Shown piece after piece: positions 6,298-12,407 of a DNA stretch of 28,987 nt. Every line of letters begins with the position of its first letter. Within the stretch, counting starts at the first letter, position 1. The DNA comes from a virus, in the IMG/VR virus record IMGVR_UViG_3300049629_000152, positions 1 through 28,987 of that record, one strand, 5' to 3'. The position numbers and the translations under genes are program-made. The notes beneath the pieces were generated by a model, which did no database searches, was not told the DNA's origin, and saw only the letters and a program-made list of their open reading frames with translations.

Positions 6298-6830
6298 ATC
6301 AGATTAACATACTAGCAAGTAGCCACAAGCAATGGGTTGCAATAGTGGAAAACTTTGGAGAGCATACATTCTCAGAAGACATTGTACAAGAAATGTACTT
6401 AAAAGTTCTTAGAAATAACCATTTAGACAAATGTATAGTAAACGGTAAAGTAAATAGAAGTTATGTTTATATGATACTACGTACTTTACATGGAGATTTT
6501 GATAGATACAAGAAGAAACTAATCAAAAAAAAGATGTCAATTGATGAATGTAGATTCTTAACAAACGAAGAAAGTACAAATGAAGAACAAGAAGCATACG
6601 AAAACATTACAAGGTTAATTGAAGAGGAGAGTTTAACATGGGATGCATTCGACAAACTAACTTTTGATATTTACACACAAAAGAAATTAAGCATAAGAAA
6701 GATTGCTGATAAGTCAAACATTCATTACATGACTATATTTACAACGTTAAAGAGATGTAAACAGAAGTTAAGAAAGAATGTAGGCGAAAGCTACGAAGAT
6801 TACTTAAACAAGGATTTTGAACTAATATAA
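6291..6830 (+). CDS. ECF-like RNA polymerase sigma factor, probable late-gene activator
   Basis: 179 residues with two parts. Residues ~10-75 look like sigma region 2, with the hallmark SEDIVQEMYLKVL near residues 28-40. Residues ~125-165 look like region 4, a helix-turn-helix (LSIRKIADKSNIHYMTIFTTLKRCKQKLRK). No other sigma regions fit in this length, so it is of the ECF/group-IV type. It would redirect host RNA polymerase to phage promoters; the bipartite motifs at 9616, 16602, 18706 and 20994 are candidate targets. The start is probably TTG 6291: the nearest in-frame stop is just upstream and the first internal ATG (residue 35) would cut region 2. It sits directly before the terminase and structural genes. 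Confidence 0.7.
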   Translation: MVNQINILASSHKQWVAIVENFGEHTFSEDIVQEMYLKVLRNNHLDKCIVNGKVNRSYVYMILRTLHGDFDRYKKKLIKKKMSIDECRFLTNEESTNEEQEAYENITRLIEEESLTWDAFDKLTFDIYTQKKLSIRKIADKSNIHYMTIFTTLKRCKQKLRKNVGESYEDYLNKDFELI

Positions 6831-6835
6831 AACAA

Positions 6836-7225
6836 ATGGCAAAGAGAGTAAGAAGAACAAAAGCAGAAATAGAAGCATCAAAAGGTTTAGGAGACACTAT
6901 TGATAAGATAACAACTGCAACTGGAATAAAAGCATTAGTAAAGTTTATTGCTGGAGATGATTGCGGATGTGATGAACGTAAAGAGAAACTAAATAAATTA
7001 TTTCCTTACAAAAAATTAAGTTGCTTAGTAGAAGACGAATACAACTACTTAACAAACTTTTTTAAGGTAACACATAGAGAAGCAATTAAACCAAGTGAAC
7101 AAATTGAACTATTAACAATTTACAATAGAGTATTTGGAACAAACGAAGAACCAACTCAATGCGGTTCATGTTGGAGAGAATACATTAACAACTTACAAAA
7201 AGTATATAACGAATATGAAAACTAA
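6836..7225 (+). CDS. Conserved cysteine-containing phage protein (129 aa), unknown
   Basis: The front is basic (MAKRVRRTKAEIEASKG), then GLGDTIDKITTATGIKA and AGDDCGCDERKEKLNKLFPY, a helical middle, and a closing QCGSCWREY. The cysteines fall as CGC near residue 43 and C-x2-C near residue 110, suggesting a metal site or disulphide. The architecture is recurrent in Bacteroidota phages just upstream of terminase, as I recall, but no role is known. It lies six bases after the sigma-like gene and probably belongs to the same transcript. Confidence 0.65.
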   Translation: MAKRVRRTKAEIEASKGLGDTIDKITTATGIKALVKFIAGDDCGCDERKEKLNKLFPYKKLSCLVEDEYNYLTNFFKVTHREAIKPSEQIELLTIYNRVFGTNEEPTQCGSCWREYINNLQKVYNEYEN

Positions 7226-7472
7226 ACTATTAATATTTATTTCACTAATTGCATTAAGCTGCAAAAAAGATGAGATTAAACAAAGCACTCCATCAACTTG
7301 CAACTGTTACGAAAGACATGAGCAACAAGATTTTATACAAGGTACATTAAAAATGAGTTGGGTATTTAAATACAACACAACAACTCAGCCAGACCTATGT
7401 AGTAAACAAACTGGTGAATGGGTGTACAGTGGAAACGTTAACCAATATAGATACAAGGTGATATGTCAATAG
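7215..7472 (+). CDS. Phage-encoded lipoprotein, predicted surface-exposed
   Basis: I chose ATG 7215; the frame is open further upstream but the signal peptide starts here. The product (85 residues) begins with a lipoprotein signal sequence: two lysines, a hydrophobic core LLIFISLIAL and the lipobox ALSC, with the lipidated cysteine at residue ~16. Directly after it comes KKDE, which fits the lipoprotein export signal (K at +3, acidic at +4 and +5) described for Capnocytophaga and Flavobacterium that sends lipoproteins to the cell surface. The mature part has two C-x-C/C pairs and looks beta-rich. Blocking superinfection at the host surface is a reasonable role but is not shown. Confidence 0.7.
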   Translation: MKTKLLIFISLIALSCKKDEIKQSTPSTCNCYERHEQQDFIQGTLKMSWVFKYNTTTQPDLCSKQTGEWVYSGNVNQYRYKVICQ

Positions 7473-7729
7473 AAGTCGAAAGATTTAGAATAGTTAAAAC
7501 AATAGTAGAATCAGAAAAATCAACTGATACTTATTACAGTTTAGAGTACTTAAAAAGATTTACTACGGGTTTTCTATGGTGGAAAAAACAAAAAGAAGTT
7601 TGGGACATTGTTGGAGATAATGATACTCAATGGTATTTTAATTCATTACAAGAATTAGAAAAAACACATAAATATATATACTTTACAGATATTAATACTA
7701 TAAGAATAATTACAAGAACATGGGAGTAG
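7463..7729 (+). CDS. Small phage protein (88 aa), unknown
   Basis: Overlaps the lipoprotein stop by ten bases. Predicted beta-rich with a basic aromatic turn (FTTGFLWWKKQKEVWDIVG) followed by NSLQELEKTHKYI. No motif or family is recognised. Its last codons overlap the next gene (7720). Confidence 0.6.
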   Translation: MSIEVERFRIVKTIVESEKSTDTYYSLEYLKRFTTGFLWWKKQKEVWDIVGDNDTQWYFNSLQELEKTHKYIYFTDINTIRIITRTWE

Positions 7730-7956
7730 AAGTAGAGAGAGTATTCAAGAAGCTAATTAAAAAGATTCCACAAGACCAAAAGAATAAAGAATTTTATTTA
7801 CTATGTTTTGGTTTAGCATTCTACAATAAGGAAAAGTACAAGGGTTATAAAGTCTTTAACATAGAAAGCGAAAGGGATGAAGTAACAATAATATCAAAGG
7901 ATGACTTTGTAAGAATGTTTACAGAAGATATACCAGAAGCTAATGTCGTTAATTGA
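7720..7956 (+). CDS. Small phage protein (78 aa), unknown
   Basis: Begins within the end of the preceding gene and overlaps the next by 14 bases. The front is basic (VFKKLIKKIPQDQKNKEF), followed by a hydrophobic LLCFGLAFY, too short for a confident membrane segment, and an acidic end. No family is recognised. Confidence 0.55.
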   Translation: MGVEVERVFKKLIKKIPQDQKNKEFYLLCFGLAFYNKEKYKGYKVFNIESERDEVTIISKDDFVRMFTEDIPEANVVN

Positions 7957-8131
7957 ACTAATAGAGAGAGAAAGAGAAAGACACTCTTTACAAGGCTTTA
8001 AATTAAAAAGAGTACAAGCATCAACAATACATGAAAAAGATTCACAAATAGTTATAGACAAATATAATTGTGAAGTGTATTTTAATTTAAAGTATAAAGA
8101 TGATTTTGTAGTAACAGTTTGGAATAAATAA
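7943..8131 (+). CDS. Small phage protein (62 aa), unknown
   Basis: Starts inside the previous gene. It opens with a highly charged helix (LIELIERERERHSLQGFKLKR) and continues with beta-like segments (QIVIDKYNCEVYFNL). A 24-base gap separates it from the terminase small subunit. Function not recognised. Confidence 0.55.
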   Translation: MSLIELIERERERHSLQGFKLKRVQASTIHEKDSQIVIDKYNCEVYFNLKYKDDFVVTVWNK

Positions 8132-8155
8132 ATTGAATAATCAAGAGGTTTCAAA

Positions 8156-8422
8156 ATGAAAACACACGGAGGTAAAAGAGAGGGTGCAGGTCGTAAACCA
8201 ATTACAGAAGAAGTAAAAGGTTTTACATTAGCGTTACCACACGTTGAAGATGCTTTTAGAGTTATTGCTGAAATAATGCTAGATGAAACTAAAAGACCAA
8301 CAGATAGAATTGCAAGTGCAAAAATATTAATTGAATACGGTTGTGGTAAACCAAAAGAAACAGTAGACAATACTATAACTTTAAACGATATTAACTTAAA
8401 AGAACTTGTTAACTTTAAATAA
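8156..8422 (+). CDS. Terminase small subunit (probable)
   Basis: 88 residues opening with MKTHGGKREGAGRKP, an AT-hook-like basic motif found at the front of many Bacteroidota phage terminase small subunits and other DNA-binding phage proteins. The middle is helical (PTDRIASAKILIEYGCGKPKE), as expected for the DNA-binding and oligomerisation helices. It directly precedes and overlaps the large subunit by 17 bases. The small subunit recognises the packaging site and hands DNA to the motor. It is short for the family (usually 120-180 residues), so the call leans on the motif and its neighbour. Confidence 0.7.
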   Translation: MKTHGGKREGAGRKPITEEVKGFTLALPHVEDAFRVIAEIMLDETKRPTDRIASAKILIEYGCGKPKETVDNTITLNDINLKELVNFK

Positions 8423-9614
8423 AAAGTACATCCCATTATTTGCAAGTGATTCTCGATACTATGTTGTAACTGGTGGTCGTGGTAGTGGTAAATCATTTGG
8501 TATAACAGTATTTTTAGAGCTTCTAACGTACGAAGTCGGACACGTTATATTATTTACTAGATATACTTTAACGTCTGCTCACGTTTCTATTATTCCTGAG
8601 TTTATAGAAAAGATTGAATTGGCAGGATTACAAAACGATTTCTACATAACAAAGGATGAAATTATAAATTTAAAGACTGGTTCAAAGATATTGTTTAGAG
8701 GTATTAAAACAAGTAGCGGTAATCAAACGGCTAATCTTAAATCTTTATCAGGTGTTACAACGTGGGTGCTAGATGAAGCAGAGGAGTTAACAGACGAAGA
8801 TATATTTGATAAGATTGATTTATCTATTCGTAGTCAGATAAAACAGAATAGAGTAATTCTAGTATTAAATCCAGCAACAAAAGAGCATTTCATCTATCAA
8901 AAGTTTTTTGAAGCAAAAGGAGTTGAAGCTGGAAGCAATATTGAAAAAGGCGATACAACGTTTATACATACAACTTATGAGGATAATATAGAAAACCTTA
9001 GTGAAAGTTTCTTAAATCAAATAAAAGACGTACAGAAACGAAGACCAGAGAAGTATAAGCATACTATTTTAGGAGGTTGGTTAGATAAAGCAGAGGGTGT
9101 AATCTTTAACAATTGGAAAGTAGGCGAGTTTATAGAAGTAAGTCCAAGTATATTTGGTCAAGATTTTGGATTTAGCAATGACCCTACAACTTTAATTGAA
9201 ACTTCAATAGATAGTGCAAATAAAATTATCTATGTAAAACTACATATTTATCAAACACACTTAACTACTTCACAAGTTTACGAACTTAACAAAACATTTG
9301 CTAACGATTCACTTATAATTGCTGATTGTGCAGAGCCTAGATTAATAAACGAATTACAAGAACGAGGATTGAATATTGAACCAGCAGTTAAAGGTGCTGA
9401 TTCTGTACGTTATGGTATTGCACTATTACAAGATTACGACATGATAATAGATGAAAGTAGTATAGAGTTAATTAAAGAGTTAAATAATTATTGTTGGTTA
9501 GAGAAGAAATCAGAAACTCCGATAGATAAATATAATCACGCACTAGATGCTTTACGTTATGCAGTAACTTATCAGATAAACGAAAACCAAAATAACTTAC
9601 CATTCATTCGATAA
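8406..9614 (+). CDS. terL: Terminase large subunit
   Basis: 402 residues. ATPase domain: Walker A GGRGSGKS at 23-30, Walker B WVLDEAEE at ~120-127, coupling-type segment VLNPATKEHF. Nuclease domain with the expected acidic residues: D253 (FGQDFGFSNDP), D307 (IIADCAEP) and H378/D381 (YNHALDALRY). It pumps DNA into the prohead and cuts the concatemer; the sequence has the look of the PBSX/Terminase_3 group. The start must be non-ATG: an in-frame TAA lies three codons before TTG 8406 and the next methionine is near residue 345, so TTG 8406 is chosen. Translation is probably coupled to the small subunit through the overlap. Confidence 0.93.
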   Translation: MLTLNKKYIPLFASDSRYYVVTGGRGSGKSFGITVFLELLTYEVGHVILFTRYTLTSAHVSIIPEFIEKIELAGLQNDFYITKDEIINLKTGSKILFRGIKTSSGNQTANLKSLSGVTTWVLDEAEELTDEDIFDKIDLSIRSQIKQNRVILVLNPATKEHFIYQKFFEAKGVEAGSNIEKGDTTFIHTTYEDNIENLSESFLNQIKDVQKRRPEKYKHTILGGWLDKAEGVIFNNWKVGEFIEVSPSIFGQDFGFSNDPTTLIETSIDSANKIIYVKLHIYQTHLTTSQVYELNKTFANDSLIIADCAEPRLINELQERGLNIEPAVKGADSVRYGIALLQDYDMIIDESSIELIKELNNYCWLEKKSETPIDKYNHALDALRYAVTYQINENQNNLPFIR

Positions 9615-9615
9615 T

Positions 9616-9640
9616 ACAAATAATAAAAATAAACGTTTTA
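9616..9640 (+). promoter_or_regulatory. Putative phage late promoter 1 (ECF-like bipartite motif)
   Basis: ACAAA at 9616-9620, 11 bases, AACGTTTTA at 9632-9640, then five bases to ATG 9646. The same two boxes with the same 11-base spacing precede three other structural genes. Read as TAC-N16-CGT it has ECF-promoter geometry. It would start the tail operon with an almost leaderless mRNA. Confidence 0.55.
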
Positions 9641-9645
9641 ATATT

Positions 9646-10341
9646 ATGAAATTAGAGTTAATTATACCCGAAAGTCTTAATGAAGTTCCTTTGATGCACT
9701 ATCAACAGTTTGTAGATGATGTAAAAGGTAGTGAAGACGAAGATTACATAGGGCAAAAATTAGTCGAAAGGTTTTGTGGAATACAATTAAAAGATATAGT
9801 TACAATTAAACAAAAGGACATACTTAATTTAACTAATCATTTTAACGAACTATTCAAGAAAAAGAATGAGTTTAAAACTAGATTCAAGATACAAGGAGTT
9901 GAATTTGGATTTATAACCGATTTAGAGAACATTACAAGTGGCGAATACATAGATTTAGAAAAATACTTACAAGACGTTCAAACGCTTCATAAGGCTATGG
10001 CAGTAATGTATAGACCAATAGTTAAAGAGAAAGGCGATAAATACGAAATAGAACCTTATCAAAGTGCTTTAAACTATGCTGAGGTTATGAGATACGCTCC
10101 ACTAGATATTGTTTTAGCTTCTCAGGTTTTTTTTTGGACTTTAGGGCAACAATTGTTGAAAGCTATTCCTACCTTTTTGAATCAGGAGATGAAGAAAATG
10201 AGCAAGAAACAGCAGGCGACTTTAGTGGAGCGACTCAATTTGCAAAACAGTGGGGATGGTATACAAGTATATATGAACTCGCTCAGGGAGATGTTAGAAG
10301 ATTCGATGAAGTCACAAAACTTTCCATTCATCAATGCTTAA
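9646..10341 (+). CDS. Tail assembly chaperone (gpG-like, zero-frame product)
   Basis: 231 residues, starting five bases after the late-promoter-like motif. Mostly helical, with HKAMAVMYRPI at ~117-127 and FFWTLGQQLLKAIP after the T-run; this is the pattern of tail chaperones upstream of tape-measure genes in Bacteroidota phages. Such chaperones bind the tape measure while the tail tube forms. The gene contains a nine-T run (10127-10135). A -1 slip there leads into the overlapping frame 10134-10388, as in lambda G/GT. Both readings downstream of the slip look like protein: zero frame ends with VERLNLQNSGDGIQVYMNSL, while the -1 frame ends with a WGWYTSIYELAQGD segment. Confidence 0.75.
   Translation: MKLELIIPESLNEVPLMHYQQFVDDVKGSEDEDYIGQKLVERFCGIQLKDIVTIKQKDILNLTNHFNELFKKKNEFKTRFKIQGVEFGFITDLENITSGEYIDLEKYLQDVQTLHKAMAVMYRPIVKEKGDKYEIEPYQSALNYAEVMRYAPLDIVLASQVFFWTLGQQLLKAIPTFLNQEMKKMSKKQQATLVERLNLQNSGDGIQVYMNSLREMLEDSMKSQNFPFINA
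10128..10134 (+). promoter_or_regulatory. -1 ribosomal frameshift site (T TTT TTT)
   Basis: In the zero frame the codons are GTT TTT TTT TGG, giving a textbook X-XXY-YYZ heptamer T-TTT-TTT at 10128-10134. Slipping back one base enters the frame that ends at 10388. A short palindrome CAACAATTGTTG (10147-10158) lies 12 bases downstream, where a stimulatory structure would be expected, but its stem is only four base pairs. Confidence 0.6.
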
Positions 10342-10388
10342 CATGGTTAACATATAAGAAACAAAGACAAGAAATATTTAAGGAATGA
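10134..10388 (+). CDS. Tail assembly chaperone, -1 frame extension (gpGT-like)
   Basis: 84 codons open from the slippery run to TGA 10386. There is no ATG; the first codon after the slip is TTG 10134, so this is read as the C-terminal part of a frameshift fusion of ~247 residues (163 from the zero frame plus 84). The sequence is protein-like: an acidic linker (FESGDEENEQETAGD), then QFAKQWGWYTSIYELAQGD and VTKLSIHQCLTWLTYKKQRQE, a pattern typical of the second tail chaperone. Its stop overlaps the next ATG (10385), which supports translation through to this stop. The family role is to link the chaperone to tape measure and tube subunits. Confidence 0.7.
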   Translation: MDFRATIVESYSYLFESGDEENEQETAGDFSGATQFAKQWGWYTSIYELAQGDVRRFDEVTKLSIHQCLTWLTYKKQRQEIFKE

Positions 10389-10840
10389 AAGGACACTTAC
10401 AAATAATAGATGCAATTCGTACACAGTTAGAAAGTGAAGAATTTGTAAATACAATAAGCGAGGGTAGTTTATTTGATATAGATTTAAATAAGGTTACTAT
10501 ATTTCCTTTAGTTCATTTAATAGTTAACAACTACGCTTTTGAGGGTAAAGTTATAAAATGCAATATATCTATACTTTACTTAGATTTAGTTGATGTATCA
10601 AAAAAAGAGGTTACTGATATATTTGTAGGTAATGATAATAAACAATACGTACAAAATACTGCAGTACTTTTATTAAATAGAATCTATCAACAATTAGTGC
10701 ATGGTAGTTTATACGATTTAGGTTATCAATGTACAACAGAACCAACTGTAGAAATATGGGAGGAACGATTTGAAAACTATTTAGCAGGTGGAACTTTAAC
10801 AGTTGATATTACTTTCTTTCCTGATATGACAATATGTTAA
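10385..10840 (+). CDS. Tail completion/terminator-like protein (probable)
   Basis: 151 residues, start overlapping the -1 chaperone stop. The sequence alternates beta and alpha (IIDAIRTQLES, TIFPLVHLIVNN, NISILYLDLVD, TAVLLLNRIYQQL) and ends in beta strands with GGTLTVDITFFPDM. The size, fold pattern and position between tail chaperones and a gp10-like protein fit the tail terminator/completion group that caps the tail tube. No catalytic motif is expected or seen. The exact structural role is inferred from position. Confidence 0.5.
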   Translation: MKGHLQIIDAIRTQLESEEFVNTISEGSLFDIDLNKVTIFPLVHLIVNNYAFEGKVIKCNISILYLDLVDVSKKEVTDIFVGNDNKQYVQNTAVLLLNRIYQQLVHGSLYDLGYQCTTEPTVEIWEERFENYLAGGTLTVDITFFPDMTIC

Positions 10841-11355
10841 ATAACGAAATACAAAAAGACTTGCAGAAATTTACAGACTACGTAATTAAACAAGCGAAGT
10901 CAAACTTAACACGTCTAAAAAAGAATAGCACTAAGTCTTTATATGATAGCTTAAAAGGAAACGTGAAAGTAAGTAAGAACTCTTTTGAATTATCTATTGA
11001 GATGGAGGAGTACGGACACTTTCAAGATAAAGGTGTTAACGGATTAAAGAGAAGCCAAAACGCACCTTATTCATTTAGAAAGGGTGTACCAAGTAAAGCA
11101 ATGATTAATAGTCTAGATAAATGGATTATGACAAAAGGCATTGCACCACGTGGAAAGGATGGTAGATTTATTGACCGTAAAAGTTTAAAGTTTGCAATAG
11201 CACGAAGTATTTTTAACAAAGGAATTAAACCAAGTTTATTTTTAACTAAACCATTTGAACAAGCATTTAAAACTTTACCAGATGAACTAATTGAAAAGTT
11301 CGGATTAGAGGTTTTAGATTTATTTGATTTCACATTACAAACACCAAAGAAATGA
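10834..11355 (+). CDS. HK97 gp10-like head-tail/tail completion protein (probable)
   Basis: 173 residues. An N-terminal helix (IQKDLQKFTDYVIKQAKSNL) leads into a basic region (RLKKNSTKSLYDSLKGNV), beta strands (FELSIEMEEYGHFQDKGVNG) and a long C-terminal helix. The EYGHFQDKG segment resembles the Y(A/G)xxxExG stretch of HK97 gp10-type neck proteins. It overlaps both neighbours by a few bases. The assignment is by pattern and location. Confidence 0.5.
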   Translation: MLNNEIQKDLQKFTDYVIKQAKSNLTRLKKNSTKSLYDSLKGNVKVSKNSFELSIEMEEYGHFQDKGVNGLKRSQNAPYSFRKGVPSKAMINSLDKWIMTKGIAPRGKDGRFIDRKSLKFAIARSIFNKGIKPSLFLTKPFEQAFKTLPDELIEKFGLEVLDLFDFTLQTPKK

Positions 11356-12407
11356 GTAACAGAATTTTTTCAAGGTCGCCTTTCATTATAGAGGTTAACG
11401 AAGCATTACAAACGAGTAGTAAAATAGAGGTCTTTTTGTGGAACTCAGGAAGTGTGCCAAGTTCACCACAATACACACTTAGTAAAGCAATACCAAGTAG
11501 CACTAACTTGCAAACGTTGTATAATGTTTCACCATTAATTCGTGAATACATTAAGTTTATTAATCCATCTTTAAATTATAACTCAGTAGGTGGAACAGTA
11601 AACAGTAAAGCATTCTGTAACGTGCAAATTAAACGATATAAGAACACATCTACGTTATTAGATACAACTACATATTATGCGTTTGATGGTTATAGTGAAT
11701 ACGTACAAGGCTATAACTATGATAGAGGGCAATACTTACTAGATGAGGGTACGTATTATTATTACTATGATGATTCATCTACATTTTCATCTACTAAGGC
11801 AGGTGATATTACATTAGAGGTTACAAGTGGCGAGAAAGTTAAATATACTAATTTAGTTAGTGGTGTAACAAGTACATTTACTTTTGCAGTTACGGGTGTT
11901 AAAACGCTTCACAGAGTTAATGGAACATATTGGGCAGATGGTAATAAGTTAGAGATTCTTGATGCTTCAAATGTAGTTTTAAGAACTTACTATTTCAGAC
12001 CTATTGAGGAATGTAAATACACACCATTACCAATTGACTTTGTTAATAAGTACGGAGCATGGCAAAGAGAGTGGTTTTTTAAAGCAAGTTTCGACAATAT
12101 CGAAATTCAAAACACTGAATATAATTTAATGCCTGATGTTTTACCTAGTTATTCATATAGAGAGGGACAAACTAAAACGTTTAACACGAACGCAAAAGAA
12201 AGTATAAGAGTAAATACGGGTTGGGTTAATGAAAACTTTAAAAACACTATTCAAGAAATAATGCTTAGTGAAAGAATTTTATTAAATGATTTGCCAGTAA
12301 GGTTAAAAACTAAATCTATTGAGAAATTCAAGTCTATTAATTCAAAAACTATTAACTACACATTAGAATTTGATTACAACTACAACACTTTAAACAACGT
12401 TATCTAA
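11352..12407 (+). CDS. Large tail structural protein A (351 aa)
   Basis: Beta-rich throughout, aromatic and Thr/Ser-rich, with a Tyr-dense stretch near residues 120-140 (DEGTYYYYYDDSS) and a charged C-terminal region (IREIML-type helices followed by TINYTLEFDYNYN). There are no enzyme motifs. Located between tail completion genes and the 791-residue protein, with four-base and one-base overlaps, it is probably part of the tail tip or distal tail. The function is from position only. Confidence 0.55.
   Translation: MSNRIFSRSPFIIEVNEALQTSSKIEVFLWNSGSVPSSPQYTLSKAIPSSTNLQTLYNVSPLIREYIKFINPSLNYNSVGGTVNSKAFCNVQIKRYKNTSTLLDTTTYYAFDGYSEYVQGYNYDRGQYLLDEGTYYYYYDDSSTFSSTKAGDITLEVTSGEKVKYTNLVSGVTSTFTFAVTGVKTLHRVNGTYWADGNKLEILDASNVVLRTYYFRPIEECKYTPLPIDFVNKYGAWQREWFFKASFDNIEIQNTEYNLMPDVLPSYSYREGQTKTFNTNAKESIRVNTGWVNENFKNTIQEIMLSERILLNDLPVRLKTKSIEKFKSINSKTINYTLEFDYNYNTLNNVI

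Noticed and set aside
6727-6751. Late-motif-like ACATG-N11-AACGTTAAA in the sigma-like gene
   Set aside because: The spacing fits but both boxes have mismatches and no gene starts downstream; treated as chance.
7134-7214. Upstream extension of the lipoprotein gene
   Set aside because: The signal peptide with lysines, hydrophobic core and lipobox starts at ATG 7215; the extension would bury it.
7894-8496. 200-codon open frame on the minus strand
   Set aside because: It lies antisense to three coupled + strand genes including terminase small and large subunits, has no recognisable domain, and all other genes read +.
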